The position numbers and the translations under genes are program-made. A stretch of DNA of 13,738 nt from an uncultured Oscillospiraceae bacterium (GTDB lineage: Bacteria; Bacillota; Clostridia; Oscillospirales; Ruminococcaceae): contig USNZ01000010.1 of NCBI GenBank assembly GCA_900556255.1, positions 1 through 13,738 of the forward strand, written 5' to 3'. Below the pieces are notes generated by a model, which did not search any database, had not been told where the DNA came from, and worked only from the letters and a program-made list of their open reading frames with translations. Below, in pieces: positions 1-7,600 of this stretch (within the stretch, counting starts at the first letter, position 1; each line of letters starts with the position of its first letter).

Positions 1-1202
1 TGCTGATGGCCATCTATCTGCGCGGCATGACCGACACCGAGACTGCCGAGTTGACCGACGTCATGGCACATTCCGGCGATATGGTAGATCTTTCCGCCAT
101 TGCGGGCATCAAGGCGGACAAGCACTCCACCGGCGGTGTGGGCGACAAGACCACACTGGTCATCACCCCCATCGTGGCCGCTTGCGGCGTAAAAATTGCC
201 AAGATGAGTGGACGCGGTCTGGGCCATACCGGCGGCACCATTGACAAGATGGAGGCTGTTCCCGGCACCCGCACCAGCCTGAGCCGGGAGGATTTTTTCA
301 AGCAGGTCAATGATATCGGTATTTCCGTCATCGGGCAGAGTGGGCAAATCGCTGTGGCCGACAAAAAAATCTACGCCCTGCGTGATGTCACCGCCACCGT
401 CGGCTGTATTCCGCTGATTGCCTCCTCGATTATGTCCAAAAAGCTGGCTGCCGGTTCGGACGCCATTTTGCTGGACGTCACAATGGGCGACGGCGCTTTT
501 ATGAAGGATCTGGACAGCGCCATGGAGCTGGCACGGCTGATGGTTTCCATCGGCACCGCCCACGGCCGCAAGGTGGCGGCACTCATCACCGATATGGACA
601 AGCCCCTGGGGCAGAACATCGGCAACTCTCTGGAGGTTGCCGAAAGTATGGCTGTCCTGCAGGGCCATGGCCCCGCCGACCTGACCGAGGTCTGCCTGCA
701 GCTGGCAAGCAACATGCTGGTTTTGGCCGGCAAGGGTGACATGGCCGCCTGCCGTGCCATGGCGGAAAGCGTTATTGCCGACGGCTCCGCCTTTGAAAAA
801 TGCTGCCAAATGTTTGCCGCGCAGGGCGGCGATACCAGCGTACTGCGCGATGCCGACAAATTCCAAAAAGCCAAATACAGCTTTGCGCTGACCGCCCCCA
901 AGGACGGCTATATCTACAAAAACGATGTCGAAAAAATCGGCAACGCCAGCGTGCTGCTGGGTGCCGGGCGCATCAAGAAGGAAGATACCATCGACTTTGC
1001 CGCAGGTATCACGATGCACAAAAAGCTGGGCGATTTCGTAAAAGCAGGGGATAGCATCTGCACCTTCTACGCCGATGACGAAACCCTGTTTGCCCCCGCC
1101 GAGGAAATGTACCGCAGTGGGCTTGTCATCCGCGACGAAAAGCCCGCCGTGCCGCCGCTGGTCTACGCCCGCGTGACCTCTGACGGTGTAGAGACCTTCT
1201 GA
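1..1202 (+). CDS. pdp: Pyrimidine-nucleoside phosphorylase (5' end outside window)
   Basis: Cytosolic salvage enzyme that splits uridine, thymidine or deoxyuridine with phosphate into free base and (deoxy)ribose-1-phosphate. The reading frame is open from the left edge. The ATG at 6 is internal, because in the Bacillus enzyme (about 433 aa) the matching Met lies about 42 residues in, so only the N-terminal helices are missing. Numbering from that Met, the family signature KADKHSTGGVGD is at 36-47, the glycine-rich KMSGRGLGHTGGT phosphate/substrate loop at about 67-79, and the pyrimidine-contacting region LRDVT...IASSIMSKK at about 125-146. The C-terminal alpha/beta domain (LLGAGR, GDFVKAGD) is complete to the TGA. 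The next gene is convergent and a hairpin lies just downstream. The family is clear. Whether it prefers thymidine only (deoA) or all pyrimidine nucleosides (pdp) cannot be settled here; pdp is favoured by resemblance to Bacillus. Confidence 0.93.
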   Translation, partial: LMAIYLRGMTDTETAELTDVMAHSGDMVDLSAIAGIKADKHSTGGVGDKTTLVITPIVAACGVKIAKMSGRGLGHTGGTIDKMEAVPGTRTSLSREDFFKQVNDIGISVIGQSGQIAVADKKIYALRDVTATVGCIPLIASSIMSKKLAAGSDAILLDVTMGDGAFMKDLDSAMELARLMVSIGTAHGRKVAALITDMDKPLGQNIGNSLEVAESMAVLQGHGPADLTEVCLQLASNMLVLAGKGDMAACRAMAESVIADGSAFEKCCQMFAAQGGDTSVLRDADKFQKAKYSFALTAPKDGYIYKNDVEKIGNASVLLGAGRIKKEDTIDFAAGITMHKKLGDFVKAGDSICTFYADDETLFAPAEEMYRSGLVIRDEKPAVPPLVYARVTSDGVETF

Positions 1203-1218
1203 AAAACCGCATAGAATA

Positions 1219-1256
1219 ACAGCCCCTGACCTTAAACGGTCAGGGGCTGTTTGGGT
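1219..1256. terminator. Hairpin terminator between convergent pdp and M20 peptidase genes
   Basis: A perfect 13-bp stem is formed by ACAGCCCCTGACC (1219-1231) and GGTCAGGGGCTGT (1238-1250) around a 6-nt loop. The T-tract is weak on both sides (GTTTGGGTT on +, TTATTCT on -). The hairpin sits 16 nt after the pdp stop and 13 nt after the end of the opposing peptidase gene, so it probably serves both. The outer 10 bp of each arm recur in the hairpin at 13501-13531. Confidence 0.75.
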
Positions 1257-1263
1257 TATGCCG

Positions 1264-2700
1264 TCAGCACTGGCGCATCAGGCGGATATAAAACTCTACG
1301 GCGCGGCCGATAGTCTCGACACGGATGCGCTCGTTGTTGCCGTGGATGGTAGCGCGTTCCTCGGCGGAAAGATCCATCGCGGAGAAGCGGTAGACATGGT
1401 TGCTGATACGTCCGTAATGGCGGCTGTCGGAGCACTGTACCATCAGATAGGGCGACACCAGGCAGCCTTTCCAGGTTGCGGCCACCGCGCCGGCCACCTT
1501 GTCCCATGCGGGACAGTTGGTCTCACTGACGGGACTGGGGTTCATGCCTTCCAGATTGACCATCTCAACGGACGCGTCGTTGACCGTCTGCTTTAAGTAG
1601 TCCAGGGCAGTTTCCATCGTATCCTGCGGGTTCAGGCGCAGGTTGCTGATCATCTTTGCCTCAGAGGGGATAACATTGCGTCCGGCGCTGCCCTTAGCCT
1701 GCGTAAAGGCTACCGTGGTGCGCATCAGGGCGTTCAGTTCGCCGCCGCTTTTGCGGCAGATAGAATCCAGCACACCGCCAAACAGCCAAAGGTTGGCAAA
1801 GATCATGCGGTAGGTAAAATTAGAGTAGCGGCCCAGCGTGTCAAACATTTCAGCCACAGGCTTGGTCAAGTGTGCCGCAAAAGGATTCGCTTCGATCTTG
1901 GTGCAGGCCTCGCTCAGCGCCACCAGCGGGCTGTGCGGCTTGGGAGCGCTGGCATGGCCGCCGCCAGATTTGACCGTGTACTCAACATTCATCATGCCCT
2001 TTTCGGCAATGCCGATCAGGCCGCAGGGCTGCTTGACGCCGGGGAACACATCCTGCACAACGGCACCGCCCTCGTCCACGACCAGCGCGGGGGTGATGCC
2101 GTGGGCTTCAAACCAATCCACGATATGCACCGCGCCCAGACCGTTGACTTCCTCGCCGCCGCTGAACGCAAAATAGATGTCCTGTTCGGGTTGGTAGCCC
2201 TGCGACAGCAGGTGATCGGCTGCTGTCAGCACACCGTTAAAGGTGACTTTGGTATCCAGCGCACCGCGTCCCCAGACCACGCCGTCCTCCAGAATTGCCT
2301 CAAAGGGGGGCTTGCTCCAGCCGGCCTCGTCCACGGGCACCACATCGTAGTGCGCCATCAGCACGCTTGGCTCGGTGTGCTGTTTGCCGGACCAGGTAAA
2401 CAGCAGTCCGCGGTCGGGCAGACGCTCAAACTTGCAGGTTTCAAAGACGTGCGGGTACAGCTCCGGCAGCTTGTCGATGAGCTTTTGGAACTCCGCGTCA
2501 TCTTCCAGCTGCGGGTCGGTGTTGGACACCGTCTTAAAACGGATGAGGGTGCGCAGGTTCTCCACCGCCTTATCGCGGTCAAAGATTTCCTCGCCCTCGG
2601 GGATCTGCGGGGCCGGGCCGGGCTTGAAACGCACCGTGCGCACCAGCACCTCAGCCGCCAGCACGACCGGAATCAACAAAAGCAACCACAGATATGACAT
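1264..2700 (-). CDS. Membrane-anchored M20 family zinc peptidase (PM20D1 / Cps1-like)
   Basis: A 478-aa metallo-amidohydrolase expected to cleave dipeptides, N-acyl amino acids or similar small amides. Residues 1-20 (MSYLWLLLLIPVVLAAEVLV) form an uncleaved signal anchor, so the catalytic domain is probably outside the membrane or bound to it. M20 metal and catalytic residues are visible in order: H117 in MAHYDVVP, bridging D149 in GRGALDTK, catalytic E183 and ligand E184 in SGGEEVNG, D209 in VVDEGGAV, and H453 in IHGNNER. The lid/dimerisation domain lies at about 230-360. The long form with IHGxNER resembles yeast Cps1 and mammalian PM20D1 more than PepV or ArgE. The ATG at 2700 was chosen because AGGAGGT sits 8 nt upstream; an in-frame ATG at 2775 lies inside the preceding gene. 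It is last in a three-gene operon with a 19-nt gap, which suggests the two membrane proteins supply its substrate. The exact substrate is unknown. Confidence 0.9.
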   Translation of the reverse strand: MSYLWLLLLIPVVLAAEVLVRTVRFKPGPAPQIPEGEEIFDRDKAVENLRTLIRFKTVSNTDPQLEDDAEFQKLIDKLPELYPHVFETCKFERLPDRGLLFTWSGKQHTEPSVLMAHYDVVPVDEAGWSKPPFEAILEDGVVWGRGALDTKVTFNGVLTAADHLLSQGYQPEQDIYFAFSGGEEVNGLGAVHIVDWFEAHGITPALVVDEGGAVVQDVFPGVKQPCGLIGIAEKGMMNVEYTVKSGGGHASAPKPHSPLVALSEACTKIEANPFAAHLTKPVAEMFDTLGRYSNFTYRMIFANLWLFGGVLDSICRKSGGELNALMRTTVAFTQAKGSAGRNVIPSEAKMISNLRLNPQDTMETALDYLKQTVNDASVEMVNLEGMNPSPVSETNCPAWDKVAGAVAATWKGCLVSPYLMVQCSDSRHYGRISNHVYRFSAMDLSAEERATIHGNNERIRVETIGRAVEFYIRLMRQC

Positions 2701-2719
2701 TGTATATAACCTCCTTGGC

Positions 2720-3400
2720 TTACAGCAAGCCTTTTTTATACAGTACACGCGCCACGCCCAGGCTGAACAAGACACCCACCGGCACCATGACGCCCACGGT
2801 GGAGGCGTTCAGCGCCGGAACAAAGATGAACAGCACCAGCATCAGCAGCAGGGGTGCCAGCGCCAGCTTAAAGTTCTTGGACACAAACACCACCGCCAAG
2901 CCGCCGAACAGCGCGGGTAAAATCTGGGTGAAGGCAGGCTCCAGCACAGGGCTGGACAGCAGCGGCGTCAGGGGAATGATCAGCACAACGCCCGCCAGGA
3001 TAATCAGTGTCGTCACAATGCTGGACACCGCAATGGCAATGGTGGAGATGACCTCGCCCTCCTCGCTGTTGGCCTTGACCCCGGCGCGCTCCATGGCGTC
3101 CAGGGCACAGGGCAGTTTCAGGTTGGAGATATTGCCCGTAACAAACGAAAGATAGGTGCCGCCCGCGCCCAGCATAGGCACATAGGTAAAGATTTCCACA
3201 ATGCCCACCGCCCAATACATCGGGCCGATGGCCAAAAAGCCCTTGGCAAAGGCCGCCCAGTCCGGCGCGGTGTGGAAAATCACCGATACGACAACAGGGT
3301 ACGCTACAATCAGCGCCAGCAGCGTAAGCCCCCAGATGCGCCCCCAGCGGTGAACACTCTCGATGTAAGTTTCCTTCTTTTGCAGTTCTGTCTTTTCCAT
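2720..3400 (-). CDS. Multi-pass membrane protein, partner of the DUF5058-like protein
   Basis: A 226-aa integral membrane protein whose family I do not recognise with certainty. A charged N-terminus (MEKTELQKKE, about 18 residues) precedes hydrophobic segments at roughly 20-42, 50-85, 115-145, 150-175 and 180-220, giving five or six spans. A cytoplasmic-looking loop, about 95-115 (CALDAMERAGVKANSEEGE), separates the halves. No ABC Walker motifs or MscS-type beta domain are visible, although distant relatives may be labelled mechanosensitive-channel-like. The ATG at 3400 was chosen because GAAAGGGGTG lies just upstream, inside the 14-nt gap after the previous gene; the longer open frame to 3682 only shadows that gene. 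Close coupling on both sides suggests that it forms a heteromeric permease with the DUF5058-like protein, serving the M20 peptidase downstream. That role is inferred. Confidence 0.8.
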   Translation of the reverse strand: MEKTELQKKETYIESVHRWGRIWGLTLLALIVAYPVVVSVIFHTAPDWAAFAKGFLAIGPMYWAVGIVEIFTYVPMLGAGGTYLSFVTGNISNLKLPCALDAMERAGVKANSEEGEVISTIAIAVSSIVTTLIILAGVVLIIPLTPLLSSPVLEPAFTQILPALFGGLAVVFVSKNFKLALAPLLLMLVLFIFVPALNASTVGVMVPVGVLFSLGVARVLYKKGLL

Positions 3401-3414
3401 TTTGCGCACCCCTT

Positions 3415-4149
3415 TCAGCTCAGCCAGCTCGTCAGCGGGATGGATGCCGCCATGCCGCACAGCATACTGATGGGCAGGGCGTAGTCCTGAATCCAACGCT
3501 TTTTGGTGCGCATAGCCGCCACACCACAGATAACCATGACCACCGCCGAGGTCAGCATGACAAATACAGGGATAAGCCCCGTGTAATCGCCGTGCACTGC
3601 GCCCAGCACATCGCTGAACACATACCCCAGAAACGCGCTGATCATGCCCAGGAACATTGCATTGTTGAAAATATCGGCCCATTTGCGATCCTTGGCCCCG
3701 ATTTTCGTCAGGCCTCCCTGGATGCGCTTGGTCGTCAGCGGCACCAGCAGCAAACCAATCATAATACCCACCGTCATGACCGCCGCCACCGTGACATACG
3801 CCGTCGCCGTAGGAATGGGGGTGTTGGTGTCCAGCCCCAACTCTGTCAGGGAGGTTCCGGCTGCCACCGTCTCATACGTCAGCGAACCAACCACCGAAAG
3901 CCGCAGCCACGGCAGCGCAATGCCAAGACTCTTGCTCAGCGAGATAACCCCCACCAGAATCGCCACAGCCGGCGCTACCGTGAATACCGCCGCCGCCGAA
4001 ATGGTCTTTCGGATGATTTCACTTGCCATGCCCAGCTCCTTGGCGCGCGCCACAGCCCGCCACAAGAAAAACGCTGACTGTGCCAACACAAACAAAATTA
4101 TGATGGCAACCAGCACAAACAAAATCGGCGCATTTACATCAAACGCCAT
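3415..4149 (-). CDS. DUF5058-like integral membrane protein
   Basis: A 244-aa, very hydrophobic protein that matches my recollection of the DUF5058 family of Firmicutes membrane proteins; the family label is from memory. Predicted spans lie at about 9-30, 50-72, 117-138, 162-182, 190-212 and 224-243. Conserved-looking polar stretches include RAKELGM near 35 and an extracytoplasmic-looking loop TSLTELGLDTNTPIP near 100-112. A second cytoplasmic-looking loop, TTKRIQGGLTKIGAKDRKW at about 140-158, carries several basic residues. The start at 4149 is supported by AAAGGTGGGG upstream; an in-frame ATG at 4179 adds ten residues but has no good binding site. It is first in the operon, reading away from radA, with a candidate promoter at 4208-4236 overlapped by a dyad. 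A transport role for peptides or acylated amino acids is inferred from linkage to the M20 peptidase. Confidence 0.82.
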   Translation of the reverse strand: MAFDVNAPILFVLVAIIILFVLAQSAFFLWRAVARAKELGMASEIIRKTISAAAVFTVAPAVAILVGVISLSKSLGIALPWLRLSVVGSLTYETVAAGTSLTELGLDTNTPIPTATAYVTVAAVMTVGIMIGLLLVPLTTKRIQGGLTKIGAKDRKWADIFNNAMFLGMISAFLGYVFSDVLGAVHGDYTGLIPVFVMLTSAVVMVICGVAAMRTKKRWIQDYALPISMLCGMAASIPLTSWLS

Positions 4150-4207
4150 ACAAACCCCACCTTTTTCTTTTAGATTCAACGCTTTGCAGCATCAAAGCCT
4201 TAGTGCA

Positions 4208-4236
4208 AGTTTAACACTTTGTTCAAACAAATGCAA
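4208..4236 (-). promoter_or_regulatory. Candidate promoter of the DUF5058 / M20 operon
   Basis: On the minus strand, TTGCAT (4236-4231) and TAAACT (4213-4208) are separated by exactly 17 nt. A TG one base before the -10 makes it an extended type. This is the best match between the operon start and radA, but both boxes deviate from consensus. Confidence 0.42.
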
Positions 4237-4268
4237 GAAAAAGTTTTCGCTTGGCGAACATTTGTTTG
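4224..4268. repeat. Long dyad between divergent radA and DUF5058 operon
   Basis: CAAACAAATG (4224-4233) and CATTTGTTTG (4259-4268) are perfect 10-bp inverted copies. Between them lies a smaller hairpin, TTCGC (4246-4250) against GCGAA (4254-4258), with a TTG loop. One outer arm overlaps the -35 and spacer of the candidate minus-strand promoter, so an operator is plausible. There is no T-tract to suggest a terminator. Confidence 0.5.
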
Positions 4269-4331
4269 CAAATCGTGTGCACGTCACGGACGGCGAAAAG
4301 CAATTCCCCGCAAGAAATCCCCGAGTTTTGC

Positions 4332-4360
4332 TTGCCCGATGCCATGTTTTGGGATATAAT
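4332..4360 (+). promoter_or_regulatory. Sigma-A-type promoter of the radA operon
   Basis: TTGCCC (4332-4337) and a perfect TATAAT (4355-4360) are spaced 17 nt apart. Transcription would start near 4367, giving a leader of about 25 nt that holds AGGAGG at 4381-4386. Confidence 0.85.
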
Positions 4361-4391
4361 AGACATAAGTAATCTTTTGTAGGAGGCATGT

Positions 4392-5792
4392 ATGCCCAAG
4401 GACAAGCTAAAAACCGTTTATGTCTGCAACCAGTGCGGCGAGACCAGCCCCCGCTGGCTGGGGCGCTGCCCGTCATGCGGGGCATGGAACACCATGACCG
4501 AGGATGTCGTAGCCGAGCCTGCCAAAACCGCCGGCGGCAAATCGGCCGCCGCAGTGCGTGTGCCCGGGCAGACAAGCCTTGTACCTCAAACGCTGCGCAG
4601 CATCAGCACCACCGAGGAAAAAAGCCGCATCATCACCGGCATCGGTGAACTGGATCGTGTGCTGGGCGGCGGCATCGTCATCGGCAGCGTAATTTTGATC
4701 GGCGGCGAGCCGGGTATCGGCAAGTCTACGATTCTCTTGCAGCTTTGCGGCGAGGTAAGCCGCACCAAAAAGGTCTTGTACGTCACCGGCGAAGAATCCG
4801 CCCGCCAAATCAAGCTGCGGGCTGTACGGCTGGATGTACCGCAGGACAACATTTCCCTTGTGGCCGAAAGCGATGTGGACGAGATCTGCGGCCTGATCGA
4901 AAGTATGAAGCCCGACCTTGTGGTCATTGACTCCATTCAAACCATGCGCTGCACCGATATTTCTTCTTCCTCCGGTACGGTCAGCCAAGTCAAGGAGAGC
5001 ACGGCCCGCTTTTTGAACGTCGCCAAGACATTGGAGATCCCCACCTTCATTGTGGGGCATGTCAACAAGGACGGCGCCATTGCCGGCCCCAAGGTCATGG
5101 AGCATATTGTGGACACCGTGCTGTATTTTGAGGGCGACAAAACCCTGCCGTACCGCGTGCTGCGCGCCGTTAAAAACCGTTACGGCTCCACCAATGAAAT
5201 CGGCATGTTTGACATGACCGGGCGCGGCCTTGCCCAAATCGAAAATCCCAGCCAGGTCATGCTGGAGGGACGGCCCCTTGGCATCAGCGGCACCTGCGTT
5301 GCCTGCGTGATGGAGGGCACCCGCCCCGTGCTAAGCGAAGTACAGGCGCTGGCCACCAAGACGAGCTTTCCCAGCCCCAAGCGCACAGCCAGCGGGTTTG
5401 ACTACAACCGCATGTTCCTGCTGCTGGCCGTGTTGGAAAAGCGCGCCGGGTATGCCTTTTACACCCAGGACGTCTATGTCAACATCATCGGTGGTCTGAA
5501 ATTGGACGAGACCGCCTGCGATCTGCCGGTCTGTCTTGCCATGGCCTCCAGCCTGCTGGACCTGCCCATCGGCGAAAAGACGCTGGCTATCGGAGAGGTC
5601 GGCCTTGGCGGCGAGGTGCGCAGCGTTACGCATCTGGAGACCCGCCTGCGTGAGGCACAGCGCGTAGGCTTTGACACCGCCATTGTGCCCAAGCACAACC
5701 TGAAAATGATCGACCCCGCGCAATTTCCCGGCTTAAAGCTGGTGGGGGTATCCTACCTGCGCGAAGCTGTGAACGCCATAAAATTAAAGTGA
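4392..5792 (+). CDS. radA: DNA repair protein RadA
   Basis: A 466-aa cytosolic ATPase that drives branch migration during recombinational repair (bacterial RadA/Sms). It has all three expected parts: a four-Cys zinc finger C12-C15-C26-C29 in VCNQCGETSPRWLGRCPSCG; a RecA-like core with Walker A GGEPGIGKST at 104-113 and the RadA-specific KNRYGS motif at 261-266 (KNRFGS in many homologues); and a Lon-like C-terminal domain in about the last 170 residues (VYVNIIGGLKLDETACDLPV, AIGEVGLGGEVRSV). Length is normal for the family. The ATG at 4392 follows AGGAGG by 5 nt; an ATG four bases earlier is out of frame. It leads a four-gene run and its own stop is 17 nt before the next start. Nothing is missing or altered in the motifs. 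Confidence 0.97.
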   Translation: MPKDKLKTVYVCNQCGETSPRWLGRCPSCGAWNTMTEDVVAEPAKTAGGKSAAAVRVPGQTSLVPQTLRSISTTEEKSRIITGIGELDRVLGGGIVIGSVILIGGEPGIGKSTILLQLCGEVSRTKKVLYVTGEESARQIKLRAVRLDVPQDNISLVAESDVDEICGLIESMKPDLVVIDSIQTMRCTDISSSSGTVSQVKESTARFLNVAKTLEIPTFIVGHVNKDGAIAGPKVMEHIVDTVLYFEGDKTLPYRVLRAVKNRYGSTNEIGMFDMTGRGLAQIENPSQVMLEGRPLGISGTCVACVMEGTRPVLSEVQALATKTSFPSPKRTASGFDYNRMFLLLAVLEKRAGYAFYTQDVYVNIIGGLKLDETACDLPVCLAMASSLLDLPIGEKTLAIGEVGLGGEVRSVTHLETRLREAQRVGFDTAIVPKHNLKMIDPAQFPGLKLVGVSYLREAVNAIKLK

Positions 5793-5809
5793 ATCGAGGA
5801 ATTTACACC

Positions 5810-6667
5810 ATGCCCGAACTGAACGAACAAAAGAACCCCACCTTCAATCCCAAGGTAAAAGAAGCCATTGCCGCCCTGAAGGCCGAGAACACCCCCCAGA
5901 ACCTGAATGTTGTTATCAACGAACTGGTTCGTTCACCCTTGCTGGCCCCCGCCGTGTTTGATTTGCAGGGTCAACCCGCCCCCAAGCCCGGCCCCGATGG
6001 CCGCGTTCAGCTGCCCAAGAATACCAAAGTCAGCCTGGTCATGATCAACAGCCCCGAGGGCAAGCATTACTACCTTGCTTTCAGTGACTGGGAGGCTGTC
6101 CGCGCCTGGAAAGCCAAGCCCGGCCAGCAAATCATTGCCCTGTCCTTTGATGACTTCACCAACATGGCCGAAAAGAACAAGGACGCCGCAGGTCTTGTCA
6201 TCAACCCGGGCGAATACAGCCTGCGCCTGGAAAGCCCGCTGCTGGTCTCTGTCAAGCAGCAGCGCGACGCCATGAAAGCACTGGCCAACGCGGCCCGGCA
6301 GGGTATGGCCGTAAAGCCGGGCGATAAAATCACGCTGGTTGAGCCGACTGTCTACCCGGACGCACTGGTCGACCCCATCTGCGAAGTCCTGGCCGCGGCT
6401 CCCGGTGTCGGCTCTGCCTATCTGCAAATTATGATCGTCAACGAGACCGCCCGCAGCTACCTGCTGGTTCTGGACGGCCCCAAGGACAACGACCTGTTTA
6501 CCGCTGTGGCCAAGGCCGCACACCCGTACCTGATTGGGCGCGAGAAAAAGATGGACCTGCAGATCACCACCTCGGTCTCCGCGCTTGGGCAGCAGGGTAT
6601 GCGCGACAGCGAACCGTTCTACCGCAAGGGCATCGGCCGCGTTATCGAGGAGGATGATGACGAATGA
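5810..6667 (+). CDS. SseB-family protein
   Basis: A 285-aa soluble protein of the SseB type (named for enhanced serine sensitivity; biochemical role not established). The N-terminal half carries the SseB domain: SPLLAPAVFDLQG near 40-52, then VSLVMINSPEGKHYYLAFSD near 75-95. The C-terminal half, from VKPGDKITLVEPTVYP near 172 onward, matches the SseB C-terminal domain, with the typical ending DSEPFYRKGIGRVI. The ATG at 5810 is preferred because GAGGA lies 9 nt upstream. A GTG at 5789 overlaps the radA stop as GTGA and would add seven residues. The 3' end overlaps the next start as ATGA, so the two are probably translationally coupled. The acidic tail (EEDDDE) also contains the next gene's AGGAGG. 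Confidence 0.85.
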   Translation: MPELNEQKNPTFNPKVKEAIAALKAENTPQNLNVVINELVRSPLLAPAVFDLQGQPAPKPGPDGRVQLPKNTKVSLVMINSPEGKHYYLAFSDWEAVRAWKAKPGQQIIALSFDDFTNMAEKNKDAAGLVINPGEYSLRLESPLLVSVKQQRDAMKALANAARQGMAVKPGDKITLVEPTVYPDALVDPICEVLAAAPGVGSAYLQIMIVNETARSYLLVLDGPKDNDLFTAVAKAAHPYLIGREKKMDLQITTSVSALGQQGMRDSEPFYRKGIGRVIEEDDDE

Positions 6668-7587
6668 GGCGCCTTTTGGACTGCACACCGTCCGATTTAC
6701 AGCACTGCAGCAAGCCTGAACTGCTAAGTTCCATCGCTGCGTGTGAGGGCCGCGTGCTGGCTTGCGAGACCATCGGCATCACGCCGCCGCTGCTGGTGGA
6801 TGTGACCAACGCCGAATACGCCGCTGCTTTGAGCGCCGATATCCTGCTGCTGAACATGTTTGACGTGCAGCACCCGGTCATCAACGCACTGCCCAAGGTA
6901 GCAGCGGAGGACACGGTACGCGAAATCAAGCGGCTGACTGGGCGCGTAGTCGGCATCAATCTGGAGCCGGTAAACCCGCAGGCTGCCGAATCCAACGAAG
7001 GCACCCTCTGGCAGATGAGCCACGGCCGCCTTGCTACCGCCGAAAACGCCGTCCGCGCCGCAGAAATGGGCGTAGATATGGTTGTTTTGACAGGGAACCC
7101 CGGCAACGGCGTCAGCAATGATGCAATTACAGAATCCCTGCGCAGTATCCGAGCCGCCGTGGGGGACAAGCTGATTTTGGCTGCCGGCAAGATGCACGCC
7201 TCCGGCGTGATAGGGGAGGGCGGCGAGAACATTCTGACCCCCAATGATGTCAAAGCGTTTATCGACGCAGGAGCTGACATCGTTTTGCTGCCCGCCCCCG
7301 GCACTGTGCCCGGCATCACACAGGAATATGCACAACGGCTGATTACCCAAATCCACGCAGCGGGCAAGCTGGCGCTGACCGCCATCGGCACCTCGCAGGA
7401 AGGCGCAGACACAGCAACGATCCGACAAATTGCACTGATGTGCAAGATGGCAGGCGCAGATATCCACCACATCGGCGACACCGGCGTTCCCGGCATGGCC
7501 TTGCCGCAAAACATATTGGCGTACTCCATCGCCATTCGCGGCGAGCGCCACACCTACCACAAGATGGCACAGTCCGTCAACCGCTGA
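6664..7587 (+). CDS. DUF7916-like TIM-barrel protein of unknown function
   Basis: A 307-aa soluble protein beginning MRRLLDCTPSDL. It resembles a family that databases have loosely called haloacid dehalogenase-like hydrolase and that I believe is now DUF7916; no HAD DxDxT motif is present. The alternation of strands and glycine-rich loops suggests a TIM barrel: ACETIGITPPLL at 33-44, DILLLNMFDVQHP at 59-71, VGINLEPVNP near 97-106, VVLTGNPGNGVSND near 140-153, ILAAGKMHASG near 173-183, DIVLLPAPGTVPGI near 205-218, and HHIGDTGVPG near 270-279. The phosphate-loop-like GNPGNG and GDTGVPG segments hint at a phosphorylated substrate; this is inference. AGGAGG at 6648-6653 is 10 nt before the ATG, which overlaps the sseB stop by 4 nt. 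In other Firmicutes such genes often sit near sugar PTS genes, but none is seen here. Confidence 0.72.
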   Translation: MRRLLDCTPSDLQHCSKPELLSSIAACEGRVLACETIGITPPLLVDVTNAEYAAALSADILLLNMFDVQHPVINALPKVAAEDTVREIKRLTGRVVGINLEPVNPQAAESNEGTLWQMSHGRLATAENAVRAAEMGVDMVVLTGNPGNGVSNDAITESLRSIRAAVGDKLILAAGKMHASGVIGEGGENILTPNDVKAFIDAGADIVLLPAPGTVPGITQEYAQRLITQIHAAGKLALTAIGTSQEGADTATIRQIALMCKMAGADIHHIGDTGVPGMALPQNILAYSIAIRGERHTYHKMAQSVNR

Positions 7588-7600
7588 AAGGAGGCTCTCT

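Noticed and set aside
1870..2697. Open frame of 275 codons on the plus strand opposite the M20 gene
   Set aside because: The minus-strand frame has complete M20 motifs and a strong ribosome binding site; this frame has no recognisable motif and no binding site.
5789..5809. GTG start for the SseB-family gene, overlapping the radA stop as GTGA
   Set aside because: The ATG at 5810 has a better placed GAGGA, and the extra seven residues are not part of the domain. It remains a minor alternative.
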